From Flavobacteriia bacterium (lineage in GTDB: Bacteria; Bacteroidota; Bacteroidia; Flavobacteriales; Schleiferiaceae): a stretch of 64,000 nt of DNA. The stretch lies in contig JABXHW010000003.1 of the NCBI GenBank assembly GCA_013373425.1, positions 45,730-109,729 of the forward strand, read 5' to 3'. The notes below the pieces were generated by a model. It worked only from the letters and a program-made list of their open reading frames with translations. It was not told where the DNA came from and ran no database searches. A program made the translations under genes and the position numbers. Below are positions 44,402 through 53,949 of this stretch, in pieces; position 1 is the stretch's first letter, and the number at the start of each line of letters is the position of its first letter.

Positions 44402-45220
44402 TTATTGGTCTTTCATGAATTGCTCCATGACCATATCGCTAACGCCCACATTCGAGAATCCGCCGTCGTGGAAGAGATTTTGCATAGTGACTTTCTTGGT
44501 GAGATCGCTGAACAAGCTCACACAGTAAGAAGCACACTCGTCGGCTGAAGCGTTTCCAAGTGGAGACATTTTCTCTGCGTAAGAGATGAAGCCATCAAAT
44601 CCTTTCACACCACTACCTGCGGTGGTCATGGTTGGTGACTGTGAAATCGTGTTTACACGTACTTTCTTCTTCACACCCCAATGGTAACCGAAGCTACGTG
44701 CGATAGACTCTAGATATGCCTTGTTATCGGCCATATCATTGTAATCCGGGAATGTACGCTGTGCGGCCATGTAGGTTAGTGCGAGAATACTCCCCCACTC
44801 ATTCATAGCGTCGAGATTCCAAGCTGTCTGCATCACTTTGTGGAAAGAAACAGCTGAGACATCCCATCCTTTTTCTAGCCAATCGTAGTTGAGCTCCGTG
44901 TAGTGCTTGCCTTTACGAACGTTCACAGACATTCCGATAGAGTGAAGCACGAAGTCCAATGGACCTCCTAGTTCTTCCATGGCGCCCTTGAACAAGTTTT
45001 CAAGGTCTTCCATGTTTGTCGCATCCGCCGGAATCACTTTTGATCCAGTCGCTTCTGCAAGTTCATTGATTTCACCCATACGCATAGCTATTGGCGCGTT
45101 GGTGAGAACGAATTTCGCTCCTTGTTCATGACACTGTTCTGCCACTTTCCAAGCGATTGATTCTTTATTGAGGGCTCCGAAGATGATTCCTCTTTTGCCT
45201 TGTAGTAAGTTATTTGACAT
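44402..45220 (-). CDS. fabI: Enoyl-[acyl-carrier-protein] reductase (NADH)
   Basis: A 272-residue short-chain dehydrogenase completing fatty-acid elongation. The cofactor region is GKRGIIFGALNKESIAWKVA. The catalytic unit is YMAAQRTFPDYNDMADNK, in which Tyr-x6-Lys is preserved in the FabI fashion. SPTMTTAGSGVKGF follows, where FabI has a Pro-x-x-T-x-A-x-SG loop. The ATG at 45220 is preferred over TTG at 45226. It lies 53 bases after recN on the same strand and ends with a terminator. Confidence 0.93.
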   Translation of the reverse strand: MSNNLLQGKRGIIFGALNKESIAWKVAEQCHEQGAKFVLTNAPIAMRMGEINELAEATGSKVIPADATNMEDLENLFKGAMEELGGPLDFVLHSIGMSVNVRKGKHYTELNYDWLEKGWDVSAVSFHKVMQTAWNLDAMNEWGSILALTYMAAQRTFPDYNDMADNKAYLESIARSFGYHWGVKKKVRVNTISQSPTMTTAGSGVKGFDGFISYAEKMSPLGNASADECASYCVSLFSDLTKKVTMQNLFHDGGFSNVGVSDMVMEQFMKDQ

Positions 45221-45273
45221 ATCCAAGGATGGTTAATTGCGTAGTTCGGGGCTAAGATAGTGAAATGCACCGC

Positions 45274-46929
45274 CTATTCTTGGGCGAGCAACTCTTCCGC
45301 ATTTGCGCGAGAGGCATCGCTTTTCACATCGCCACTTATTATTCTTGAAATTTCTTCAACTCTCTCTTTATCAGCAAGCTTGCGGATAGAGGTTCTGGTC
45401 TCACCTGATTCACTTTGCTTAGAAACGAGGTAATGACTTTGGCCTGCCGCGGCGATTTGAGGCAAGTGAGTAATGGCAATAACCTGCATACTCTTGCCCA
45501 TATTCTTCAGAATGCCGGCAACTTTTCGAGCAGTTTCGCCACTGATACCTGTATCAATTTCATCAAAGATGATGGTGGGCAAACTCTGACTTTTACTCAT
45601 GATGGCTTTCAATGCCAACATTACCCTGGAGAGCTCTCCTCCACTGGCTACTTTGTGCAAAGGTTGAACGCTGCGTCCTTTATTTGCCGAGAACCCCCAA
45701 TTGACGTCGTCGAAGCCTTTGGCTGTGGGCTCCTCGATTTTATCCAGAGACATAACAATGCTGGAATCTGGCATATTGAGCTCTTTCAGCAGTCCGCCAA
45801 TTTCGGCTTCAATCTTCGGAAGTACGGCCTTTCTCGACTTGGTTAACTTATCTCCGGCGACCTTTAACGACTTCTCAGCAGCAGCAAGTGCTGTCTTTGC
45901 ACCGTCTAAGCGCGATTCAAGCGAGGAGAAACGTTCGAGCTTTGTTTCGATTTCGCCTCTCAATTCGATAAGCGCACCGAGCGATTGCATCCGATGCTTA
46001 GCTTTCAAGTGTTGAAACACACCCATTCGCTGGTCGAGTTCCCGCAGGCGAGCCGGATCGAATTCAGAATCGCGGGCGATCTTCTCTACTTCACCTTGAA
46101 CATCCTCTACTTCTATCTTCGCACTTCGCATACGATCAACGAGCTCGTTCAGGCGTGAATCGTACTTTGCGACTGAGCTTATCTGCTGAAGAAAGTTATC
46201 AAACTGATCAAGAAGACCAGATTCCATAATCAGGAAACGGTCGGCATTCCCGAGTGCTTCCGCCACCTCTTCTCCGTGTTGTAGTCGATTTAACTCTTCC
46301 TCAACAGCTTCCTCTTCATCGGGAGATTCGAGTCGGGCTTCTACTAATTCTTGCAGCAAGTATTGCTGATAGTCCATATCCTCACCTCCAGTGAGCTCCT
46401 CCTCCACTTGCTTCAGCTGACGCGCTGCACCCTTGTAAGCGGCGAGAGCTTCACCAAACGCTAGACGAGCATCTGAATTGTTCGCTAGTCCATCGATTAG
46501 ATCAAGTTGAAACGTCGTGTCACGCAGAAGTAAAGTGTCGTTTTGCGAATGGATATCAATCAATCGCTGAGCTACTTTGTTCAGGTCTGCAGCTCTTGCA
46601 GGAACGTCGTTGACAAACGCTCTTGATTTGCCAGATGGTAAGATTTCTCTTCTGAGAATGGTCTCATCTTCATAGTCGAAGTCCAACTCCTCAAACAGAG
46701 ATTGCAAGGCATACGGCTGAATATTCACCGTGAGTTCTACCACGCACTTCTCCCCTTCATTCAATGCCGAACGCATATCAGCACGCTCTCCAAGAGCCAG
46801 GCCCATTGCGCCAAGGAGAATACTCTTACCAGCGCCTGTTTCTCCTGTGATGCTTGAAAAGCCTTCGCTGAAATCGAGTTTCAATTCCGCGATGAGCGCA
46901 TAATTTCGGATGTAGAGGTGTTGAATCAT
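45274..46929 (-). CDS. recN: DNA repair protein RecN
   Basis: A 551-residue SMC-like ATPase of double-strand-break repair. The N-terminus has the Q-loop region after the Walker A motif ITGETGAGKSILLGAMGLALG. A coiled coil spans about 155-370, and the C-terminal part has the signature ASGGELSRVMLALKA and Walker B PTIIFDEIDTGISGE. This is the full family length and order. A TATATTTG box stands upstream at 46949; no LexA-like site is recognised. fabI follows after 53 bases. Confidence 0.94.
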   Translation of the reverse strand: MIQHLYIRNYALIAELKLDFSEGFSSITGETGAGKSILLGAMGLALGERADMRSALNEGEKCVVELTVNIQPYALQSLFEELDFDYEDETILRREILPSGKSRAFVNDVPARAADLNKVAQRLIDIHSQNDTLLLRDTTFQLDLIDGLANNSDARLAFGEALAAYKGAARQLKQVEEELTGGEDMDYQQYLLQELVEARLESPDEEEAVEEELNRLQHGEEVAEALGNADRFLIMESGLLDQFDNFLQQISSVAKYDSRLNELVDRMRSAKIEVEDVQGEVEKIARDSEFDPARLRELDQRMGVFQHLKAKHRMQSLGALIELRGEIETKLERFSSLESRLDGAKTALAAAEKSLKVAGDKLTKSRKAVLPKIEAEIGGLLKELNMPDSSIVMSLDKIEEPTAKGFDDVNWGFSANKGRSVQPLHKVASGGELSRVMLALKAIMSKSQSLPTIIFDEIDTGISGETARKVAGILKNMGKSMQVIAITHLPQIAAAGQSHYLVSKQSESGETRTSIRKLADKERVEEISRIISGDVKSDASRANAEELLAQE

Positions 46930-46948
46930 AGAGCTATTCTCTGCTACA

Positions 46949-46956
46949 CAAATATA
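46949..46956 (-). promoter_or_regulatory. -7 box for recN
   Basis: TATATTTG on the minus strand, 19 bases upstream of the recN ATG. Confidence 0.45.
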
Positions 46957-47070
46957 AAATCATTCATTGTCTGAAGTGCGTTCTCAAAGACAAGTTGTTC
47001 ACGATGGTATGTCGAGGAATGAATCACTTCCTTTCTCTATATTCGGAGAACCAAATCAATACTACTTAAT

Positions 47071-47691
47071 ATGAACCTCTCTCACAAATTGGGGATTGCA
47101 CCCTTTCTATTCTCCGTTCTTTTGTTATCGTCCTCACTTGCAAATGCGCAAGGTGACTCTTCCCCTCTTTTCGGACTTTCGGACAATAGCATATATCTCT
47201 CTCCATCGGTAGGATATGCGAACTTCCTTGCGACAGATCGTGATTTGACAGCAGGTGCTCTGATTTATGGAAGTGAGTTCGGCTATAAATTCAACCGGAT
47301 TCACGTAGGAATCAAATATGTGTATTCATTCTTCGATAAGGGTAACTTAAACTGGAATGACGAATCTCATACGTCTAGATTCTATCAATTTTCACTTACT
47401 GCCGCATATGAGTTTGAGTTGAATGACAGACTAGATGTACTTCCTTTCCTTGGTATTGGATATGCAGGGACCAGGACCATACCGGATGGACTATATGCGA
47501 CGGATATTACCGGCTCAACTCAGGAACTAGGACCTTTGGCAGGCGCTCGTTTGACCTTTTTAGATTTGAAATATCTGCAGTTTTTCGCCATTGGAAAGCT
47601 CATGTTCGCTCGTCAGCCTTCGAGAACCATTTACCGTCTAAATGCATCAACGATTGAAATCGGAATGTGCATAGGATATAAAGGTCCTTAG
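47071..47691 (+). CDS. Outer-membrane beta-barrel family protein
   Basis: A 206-residue exported protein with a signal peptide ending SLANAQ. Alternating hydrophobic strands follow (IHVGIKYVYSFF, FYQFSLTAAYEFEL, DVLPFLGIGYAG, FFAIGKLMFAR, IEIGMCIGYK), as in eight-stranded OmpA/porin-like barrels. The last strand is at the C-terminus, although it ends with KGP rather than an aromatic residue. It is monocistronic, and no function beyond outer-membrane localisation can be inferred. Confidence 0.75.
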   Translation: MNLSHKLGIAPFLFSVLLLSSSLANAQGDSSPLFGLSDNSIYLSPSVGYANFLATDRDLTAGALIYGSEFGYKFNRIHVGIKYVYSFFDKGNLNWNDESHTSRFYQFSLTAAYEFELNDRLDVLPFLGIGYAGTRTIPDGLYATDITGSTQELGPLAGARLTFLDLKYLQFFAIGKLMFARQPSRTIYRLNASTIEIGMCIGYKGP

Positions 47692-47858
47692 CTTTCAATA
47701 AGACTTTGAAGAAAATTGAAGACTATCCGAGAGTACTTGGCTTGGCAACGAAAACGCAGTATCTAATTTGATCCGCACGAAGGTCTAATTGCACTCAGGC
47801 GTGCTAAACTTCAACACCTACTTAAAATCCGAGATATATCTTGAGACAATCTCCCTCG

Positions 47859-47876
47859 TTCTGCTAATTAGCAGAA
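47859..47876. other. 18-base perfect palindrome after the DUF4835 gene
   Basis: TTCTGCTAATTAGCAGAA is fully self-complementary, without a spacer, and ends one base before the minus-strand stop codon at 47877-47879. It has no hairpin loop and no T-run, so it is not an ordinary terminator. It could be a protein-binding site in the 185-base convergent gap. Confidence 0.4.
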
Positions 47877-48788
47877 TCAATTGGCCAGCGCATCGTAATC
47901 TGAGCTACGCGGACCGTCAATCATTTGGAGAACTTGAACCAAGTCTTGAGTTTGAAGCTCAGGACCACCGGAGAAAATTGAAATAATCTCGTCGCTCTTC
48001 GTTTCCATAAATATCTGCATGATGAAGGAGCCGGGGCGGCGCTGATGCACGTCTCTCAATGCCATCAAGCTGTTCTTGATTTGAAGCTTGGCTGCTTCTT
48101 GCTCATTGACATCGTGCATTTTATCCAACCCTAAACGGTGATAGGAGTACAATGTATTCACTACCTGATCGAATGCAGGATTGAGAAGATTATCCACCAA
48201 CCAGTATCGGTTTCGGTTACCATCAAAAGATCTCCAACCCTTAGCGGTATTATCGTTTTGAGCGTTCGCAGCAATCATCTGCGCCTTCAGGTAGTAATCC
48301 TCGCCGGAGTTGGGCGCATATGTGTCATGATCTAAGCCGATGATCACATAGGAGTAATACGCCAAAATAGACGTAAGGTTATTGATGTGTTGATTCTCTA
48401 CAAAGTCTATTGGAGATCCTTCCACGTAGGTGAACTGCACATCAGGATCAATCCAGTTTAGCACCGGGGATTGATAGGTACTGTTGTACACAGGGCGACT
48501 GTAATTCACTTGAAGTTGGCCGATAAATCGTCCGTTCTGTTGATTGTAGTCGTTGATGGTGAAAACAAAAGAACATTGAATTCGTTCTTCTTGCTCGTAT
48601 TGCAAATTGGTCCATTTACGACCATTCATGAAATCTTGAAGAAGCGACTCGAGATTGGTAAAAACTGACTTATCGGTAATCTGAACGCCTGGCGCTTGTA
48701 CTCGAACTGTAGCGAGTAACTCCTGTGCATTCGCTTGCACGGATAGCATAAAGACGGTCATAATTAGTAAGAGAGTTCTAACCTTCAT
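47877..48788 (-). CDS. DUF4835 family exported protein
   Basis: A 303-residue exported protein. The signal peptide is MKVRTLLLIMTVFMLSVQANAQ. The mature start ELLATVRVQAPGVQITDKSVF and the conserved ERIQCSFVFTINDY, with QVNYSRPVYNSTYQSPVLNW further on, are family features of DUF4835; here they are quoted only in part. Its function is unknown. I use the ATG at 48788, which overlaps the coaBC stop by 11 bases; the extra seven residues up to 48809 precede the signal peptide. It is the last gene of the bamD-rpoZ-coaBC run. Confidence 0.87.
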   Translation of the reverse strand: MKVRTLLLIMTVFMLSVQANAQELLATVRVQAPGVQITDKSVFTNLESLLQDFMNGRKWTNLQYEQEERIQCSFVFTINDYNQQNGRFIGQLQVNYSRPVYNSTYQSPVLNWIDPDVQFTYVEGSPIDFVENQHINNLTSILAYYSYVIIGLDHDTYAPNSGEDYYLKAQMIAANAQNDNTAKGWRSFDGNRNRYWLVDNLLNPAFDQVVNTLYSYHRLGLDKMHDVNEQEAAKLQIKNSLMALRDVHQRRPGSFIMQIFMETKSDEIISIFSGGPELQTQDLVQVLQMIDGPRSSDYDALAN

Positions 48789-49986
48789 ATCTCGTGAGGA
48801 TCTGTTCAAAAATTTGCTGAGCTACTTCTAGCTTGGACATCAACGGAAGTTCAACTCTATTGTTATCCTTATCGAAGATAATTACCTGATTGGTATCTAC
48901 GCCAAAACCAGCTCCCTGAGTTCGAAGTGAATTCAAGATAATCATATCGAGCTTCTTTCGCTCCAACTTTCCTTGAGCGTACTCTTCTTCATTCTGAGTT
49001 TCGAGTGCAAAGCCCACGAGATACTGTTTTGACGAACGCGTTGCTCCTACTTCACTGAGGATGTCCACGGTTGGCACTAACTCGATCGACCAATCATCTT
49101 TGGATTTCTTTTGTTTCTCAGCGATTTGAGTTTTCGGCTTGTAATCAGATACAGCAGCGGCTAGGATAATGATATCCGCACCTTTTACTCTAGTGGTTAC
49201 TGCATCATACATCTCTTGAGTGGATTCCACTCTAGTGATGGTCAAATTGGCATGAGAAGCTTCCAAAGCCGTGGGACCGAGAACCAATTCCACTTTCGCC
49301 CCCAACTGGAGTGCAGCTTGGGCTAAAGCGACAGCCATCTTACCTGAACTTCGGTTGCCAATGAAGCGAACAGCATCGATAGCTTCATAGGTAGGACCAC
49401 CGTTGATCAGAACCGACTTTCCGTACAATGGTAAGTTAGATCGGATGTGGGATTCGATGAAAGAAATGATGTTTTCTGGCTCAGCCATTCTACCTTTCCC
49501 TTCTAGCCCACTTGCCAACTCTCCTTCTTCAGCAGGAATGATGTGATTGCCGAAAGACTCCAACTTCGACAAATTTTCGAGGTTGGCAGGATGCGCGTAC
49601 ATGTCAAGATCCATGGCAGGAGCGATGTAAACCGGACATTTTGCGCTGGCATAGGTAGCGGTGAGAAGATTGTCGCATTGCCCCGAAGCCATCTTACTCA
49701 AAGTATTGGAGCTTGCAGGTGCGACAATAAACAAGTCAGCCCACAAGCCTAGCTCAACATGATTGTTCCAAACCTTTGCCCCTCTATCGTCGTTCGTAAA
49801 TGAATCCATAACTGGATTCTTACTCAACGTCGATAAAGTAAGAGGCGTCACGAACTCAGAAGCCGCAGGAGTAATAACTACTCTCACATCGGCTCCTGCT
49901 TTCACAAGGAGTCGGACCAGATGAGCAGACTTGTAGGCTGCTATGCTGCCGGTCACGCCCAGAAGGACTTTCTTTCCGTGCAGCAT
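48778..49986 (-). CDS. coaBC: Bifunctional phosphopantothenoylcysteine decarboxylase/synthetase
   Basis: A 402-residue coenzyme A biosynthesis enzyme. The N-terminal CoaC flavoprotein has GVTGSIAAYKSAHLVR, the FMN-binding PASSNTLSKMASG and a YASAKCPVYIAPAMDLDMY segment with the active-site Cys. The C-terminal CoaB has the NGGPTYEAIDAVRFIGNRSSGKM CTP-linked motif, and lysine-containing KKKLDMIILN near its end; longer stretches are abbreviated. It forms 4'-phosphopantetheine in the cytoplasm. It starts six bases after rpoZ. Confidence 0.94.
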   Translation of the reverse strand: MLHGKKVLLGVTGSIAAYKSAHLVRLLVKAGADVRVVITPAASEFVTPLTLSTLSKNPVMDSFTNDDRGAKVWNNHVELGLWADLFIVAPASSNTLSKMASGQCDNLLTATYASAKCPVYIAPAMDLDMYAHPANLENLSKLESFGNHIIPAEEGELASGLEGKGRMAEPENIISFIESHIRSNLPLYGKSVLINGGPTYEAIDAVRFIGNRSSGKMAVALAQAALQLGAKVELVLGPTALEASHANLTITRVESTQEMYDAVTTRVKGADIIILAAAVSDYKPKTQIAEKQKKSKDDWSIELVPTVDILSEVGATRSSKQYLVGFALETQNEEEYAQGKLERKKLDMIILNSLRTQGAGFGVDTNQVIIFDKDNNRVELPLMSKLEVAQQIFEQILTRYEG

Positions 49987-49992
49987 GTAACT

Positions 49993-50325
49993 TTAGAATG
50001 CCTTCTTTTCGTTCTCTGCGTAACGCGTGTAAACATTACCCTCCAACCACTCTTGCAATGCAAGCGCTGCTGGCTTTGGCAAGCTTTCGTAGAACTTAGA
50101 TACTTCGATTTGCTCTTTGTTCTCAAAGATTTCCTCCAAGTTCTCAGTGTGAGTTGCGAACTCTTCCAACTTGTCGTGAAGCTCTTCGCGAATCTCATCA
50201 TTGATTTGATCTGCACGACGTGCAATCATAACGAGTGCTTCGTACACATTCTCTGTAGGTGCATCAATCTCGTTAAGGTTGCGTGTAACTGTAGTACGCG
50301 CTGCTTGGCTCTTCTTGTAATCCAT
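49993..50325 (-). CDS. rpoZ: RNA polymerase omega subunit (Bacteroidota RpoK/RpoZ-like)
   Basis: A 110-residue protein. The N-terminal part (TRNLNEIDAPTENVYEALVMIARRADQI) has the omega-type helix in which a basic ARRA segment packs on beta-prime. The C-terminal half is acidic and helical, longer than in proteobacterial omega, as usual in Bacteroidota. The ATG (50325) overlaps the bamD TGA by one base, so the two are translationally coupled. Position between bamD and coaBC is conserved in the phylum, which supports the name. Confidence 0.85.
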   Translation of the reverse strand: MDYKKSQAARTTVTRNLNEIDAPTENVYEALVMIARRADQINDEIREELHDKLEEFATHTENLEEIFENKEQIEVSKFYESLPKPAALALQEWLEGNVYTRYAENEKKAF

Positions 50326-51134
50326 CAAGAATTCAATTTACCGTTCAAAAAATCTTCAATCTTTCCTAGGGTCTGATCTGCTTCATCGCGATACTCGCTC
50401 TCTGGGAACGCACGGATGAAATCAAAATAAGACGTTTTTGCGCTTCTATAGCGCTCCATTTGCTTGTCGGCAATACTGTTTTCCGCTAAGAAATATGCCG
50501 ATTGCAACTTGTAGAACATAGCCTCCTCACGATACGGGGTATCCGGGAAGTCGTTCAAAGTATTCGAAAAAGTCGTTACCGCTGCCTGGTACCTTCTGGT
50601 GTGATAGTACTGGTAGGCAATTTCATAACTCTTTCTCTCCAACTTATGGCGGAGTTCGTCCATCATTTCATTGCACTCTTCAATGTGCTCCGAAGTTGGA
50701 TGTGTATTGATGTAGAGCTGAAGCTCGTTGATCGCTCTGTAAGTATAAGCTTGATCCAAACTGTACGTTGGTGCTTCCAAGTAATAACAGCGAGCGGTCA
50801 AATATGCCGCTTCATTCGCGTGCTCGTTTCCTGGGAAAGCTTGGTAAAACTGCTTAAAATGATAACCCGCAAGGATATAATCCTCGTCGTGATACAAACA
50901 AGCTGCATAGTAGTAGGCTACATCTTGAACACGCATCGTACCGCGGTAAAGTGAGCGAAGTTCTTCGAAGATAGGCAGAGCACGTGCGTACTTCCCAGCC
51001 TCGTAATACTCAACGGCTTTAGCGTATTTATAATTCAAGTCAGAGCTCTTGAGTACCTGCTGATACTCGCTGCATCCTGTCGATAACAAAAGGCCAAAAA
51101 TGGCTAAAAGTGTAATTCCGGTTTTTCGAAACAT
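50325..51134 (-). CDS. bamD: Outer membrane protein assembly factor BamD
   Basis: A 269-residue lipoprotein of the beta-barrel assembly complex. The signal peptide MFRKTGITLLAIFGLLLSTGC has a good lipobox (LSTGC). Five TPR-like repeats follow; clear units are YYEAGKYARALPIFEELRSLY and YHTRRYQAAVTTFSNTLNDFP, quoted in part. I chose the ATG at 51134, since the frame up to 51197 would place residues before the signal peptide and cross the upstream gene's stop. A TACTTTTG box lies four bases ahead of this ATG. Confidence 0.9.
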   Translation of the reverse strand: MFRKTGITLLAIFGLLLSTGCSEYQQVLKSSDLNYKYAKAVEYYEAGKYARALPIFEELRSLYRGTMRVQDVAYYYAACLYHDEDYILAGYHFKQFYQAFPGNEHANEAAYLTARCYYLEAPTYSLDQAYTYRAINELQLYINTHPTSEHIEECNEMMDELRHKLERKSYEIAYQYYHTRRYQAAVTTFSNTLNDFPDTPYREEAMFYKLQSAYFLAENSIADKQMERYRSAKTSYFDFIRAFPESEYRDEADQTLGKIEDFLNGKLNS

Positions 51135-51138
51135 CCTG

Positions 51139-51146
51139 CAAAAGTA
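51139..51146 (-). promoter_or_regulatory. -7 box immediately before bamD
   Basis: TACTTTTG on the minus strand, four bases upstream of the bamD ATG. With CAGG between, it repeats the arrangement seen at the BaiN-family gene. Confidence 0.45.
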
Positions 51147-51172
51147 GTGAGAATACACCAACGTGTAAAGTA

Positions 51173-52180
51173 TCATTTTCGCATTTCTTCCCACCAAGTT
51201 TTTATTCGCTCTACAGCTAGTCCACTTACATCTGGAAAAACAGCGGGTGCTAGCGGTCTAGAAACGGCTCTATTCAAGGCCTCGGAGAGATTGCCGGAGT
51301 TCAATTTGTTAAGCGATTCTACACCTATTTCTTTCAAGGCAAATGCATTGCACCATTGTTCATATTGCCCTTGGATTGGAATAACCACCAAAGGAATGCC
51401 GTGATGAAGGCATTCAGAAGGCAATTCAAACCCTGCACTGCAGACCACAGCTTTTGACTTAAGTAGTGCATTTTTAAACGCATCGCCATCAATTTGGTTC
51501 CAAATGATATTCCCTTCAAGATTCACCTCGGTGACCTCACGGTGAAAAACTGTAAAAGAGCGGGGAATAGACTTCAGCGCCTTTCGAATTTCATTTAATC
51601 CATACGCCGGCGTGTAAACTACTACGTGTTCACCAGCACGATATTCTCCCTGAAGAATTTGCCCATCCAGCAATGGGAGAAGGATATCCTCAGCGTACGT
51701 TTTAAAATGAAAGCCAACAGCATGATTTACGGGAGCATAGTGACTCAGTATAAACTTGCCGATGGGCATGAACACCTTTGCCTTTGGCGATTTCGGATTG
51801 GAAACAGCCGCTTGATGACTCAAACCAATAACCGGAACTCCAATTCGTTTCGCCGCTCTTAACGAAATGCTTTCGAAGTCGTTGATGATGAAGTCGTACT
51901 CACAAACCGGAATGTCCCGCATCTCCTTCCAGATTCGGATGGGTGAGTTCGCTAAAATCGTCTTAATCACATCTACCTTACCTCGTTTGCTGTATTCCAT
52001 CGACACACCTCTCCCCTTCCATACCGGCTGCACAGGAAGCTTAACATCGCTGTTCTTACCTACTAGGGCCAAGTCGACATCAAACGATTCAATTAGCTTG
52101 GGATATAGCGCTCTTGCTCTTGAAACATGTCCGTTCCCCGTACCCTGAATAGCGTAGAGAACTTTAGCTCGATGCGACAA
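51173..52180 (-). CDS. Glycosyltransferase family protein (GT-B, MGT-like)
   Basis: A 335-residue GT-B fold protein. The N-terminus KVLYAIQGTGNGHVSRARAL contains the Gly-rich acceptor loop with GNGHVSRA, and the donor-side C-terminal domain has CSAGFELPSECLHHGIPLVVIP and QYEQWCNA, as in MurG- and UGT-like enzymes; the longer stretches are abbreviated. Substrates are unknown. The start is probably TTG at 52180, which gives the family N-terminus; it overlaps the metallophosphoesterase gene by 17 bases. The pair suggests a shared envelope glycolipid task. Confidence 0.8.
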   Translation of the reverse strand: MSHRAKVLYAIQGTGNGHVSRARALYPKLIESFDVDLALVGKNSDVKLPVQPVWKGRGVSMEYSKRGKVDVIKTILANSPIRIWKEMRDIPVCEYDFIINDFESISLRAAKRIGVPVIGLSHQAAVSNPKSPKAKVFMPIGKFILSHYAPVNHAVGFHFKTYAEDILLPLLDGQILQGEYRAGEHVVVYTPAYGLNEIRKALKSIPRSFTVFHREVTEVNLEGNIIWNQIDGDAFKNALLKSKAVVCSAGFELPSECLHHGIPLVVIPIQGQYEQWCNAFALKEIGVESLNKLNSGNLSEALNRAVSRPLAPAVFPDVSGLAVERIKTWWEEMRK

Positions 52181-53003
52181 TTTGAGTCTCTTTAAGAAGT
52201 TCGGCTAGGATGGCTTTCGGACTGGCATCAATCAAATGATCCGTCGAGTCATGCTCTTTTACAGACAAATCGTGTTGATAGAGCGTCCATTTACCCTTGT
52301 TGTATTCCAAGGCAGTGCAGTTTTCAACCCAATCGCCACTGTTCAGGTACATGGTGCTGCCGTTTTTGCGTACCACTTCACGCATTTGAGGCTGATGAAT
52401 ATGACCGCAAATCACGTAGTCATAGCCTTGATCAACAGCCAAAGCTGCAGCAGTATCCTCAAAGTCAGTAATGTACTTCACCGCCTTCTTTACACTGTTT
52501 TTAATCTTCTTCGATAAACTGAACTTTTCGCGTCCCATCTTTTCAAGCACGAAGTTCATTCCTCGATTTAACAGAATCAGGATGTCGTAGCCCCACCCAC
52601 CCAACTTGGCAATCCATCTCGCATTTTGAATACTCGTGTCGAAAATATCCCCATGAAAGATCCAAGCTTTCTTGTCGCCTTGCTCCAAAACCAGCTTGTT
52701 CCTGAGGTGGATATTCCCTAAATCGTACTCGGCAAACTTCCTGAGAAGCTCATCGTGATTTCCTGTGAGGTAATAGATTTCTGTACCCTTGCTCGCCATG
52801 TGAAGAAGGCGTTTGAGTACACGCATGTGCGATTTCGGGAAGTATCGCTTACGGAAGTTCCAGATATCGATGATATCTCCGTTGAGTACAAGCGTCTTTG
52901 GCTTGATGCTTCTCAAATATTGAAGAAGCTCTTTCGCGTGGCAGCCGAATGTTCCGAGATGAACATCACTAATGACTACCGTTTCGACTAATCTTTTTCT
53001 CAT
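52164..53003 (-). CDS. LpxH-like metallophosphoesterase
   Basis: A 279-residue calcineurin-like phosphoesterase. Metal motifs appear in order: VVISDVHLG, LNGDIIDIW, TGNHDELL, WIFHGDIFD, and CGHIHQP. This is the UDP-2,3-diacylglucosamine diphosphatase (LpxH) type, which makes lipid X for lipid A. It is longer than proteobacterial LpxH, and basic helical segments may give membrane association. ATG at 53003 is preferred over TTG at 53021. The downstream glycosyltransferase is translationally overlapped. Confidence 0.8.
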   Translation of the reverse strand: MRKRLVETVVISDVHLGTFGCHAKELLQYLRSIKPKTLVLNGDIIDIWNFRKRYFPKSHMRVLKRLLHMASKGTEIYYLTGNHDELLRKFAEYDLGNIHLRNKLVLEQGDKKAWIFHGDIFDTSIQNARWIAKLGGWGYDILILLNRGMNFVLEKMGREKFSLSKKIKNSVKKAVKYITDFEDTAAALAVDQGYDYVICGHIHQPQMREVVRKNGSTMYLNSGDWVENCTALEYNKGKWTLYQHDLSVKEHDSTDHLIDASPKAILAELLKETQIVASS

Positions 53004-53075
53004 CTGTCGAGGTTTGAACAAAGGTCTAGCCCTGTTCTTACCTCGACGTTAATGAGAAATGAAGTTATAAGATGC

Positions 53076-53949
53076 TTATGAAGTAAGTCGGTTGGTTTCC
53101 GACTCCAACTTCATGTATAGATCATTTGAAATTCTCCACAAAGGCAGGCGGAGCGTGTCGCCACAAACGCCACGTTGCTTTAACACAGCCTTAATACCAC
53201 CAGGATTTCCTTCAGCGAATAAGAGTTGAGTAACCTTGAAAAGTTCAAAATGCTTTTGGCGAGCAGACTCAACTTTTCCAGCCAATCCTTCGCGAACCAT
53301 TTCAGTGAAAATTTCTGGATAACCCTGACCGCTCACGGAAATCACGCCGTCGCCACCGTGCATCACAATTGCAAAAGTGAGGTTGTCATCACCGCTAATC
53401 ACTGCGAATCCCTCAGGGCGTTCTTGAATGATTTCCATCACTTGCTCCATGTTTCCAGAAGCTTCTTTGATTGCGATGATATTATCAAAGTTTTTCGCCA
53501 GCTTGAGCGTCGTACTCGCACTGATGTTTGATGACGTTCTGCCTGGTACATTGTACAAGATCACCGGAACTGGAGAAGCTTCGGCAATCGCTTTGAAATG
53601 CTGGTAAATTCCTTCTTGCGTAGGCTTATTGTAGTATGGTGATACAGATAGAATGGCATCTACACCCTCCGGTATACCTGAGTTAAGTTCATCTACAACA
53701 GCTTGAGTATTGTTGCTTCCCAAGCCCATCACAACCGGGAGTTTCCCTTGATTCGCTTGAATGACGGTGTTCACAACATCGAGTTTCTCCGTGCTGCTCA
53801 ATGTGGCACTCTCTCCTGTTGTTCCAAGCACTACAAGGTACTCTACACCTCCGTGGATACAGTGGTTGACAACATTTGTCAATCCATCATGATCTACTGA
53901 TCCATCTTCCTTAAACGGGGTAATCAATGCAACACCCGTTCCTCTTAAT

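Noticed and set aside
51867..52148. Plus-strand ORF of 93 codons inside the glycosyltransferase gene
   Set aside because: Antisense shadow with no recognisable motif; the minus-strand frame has clear GT-B features.
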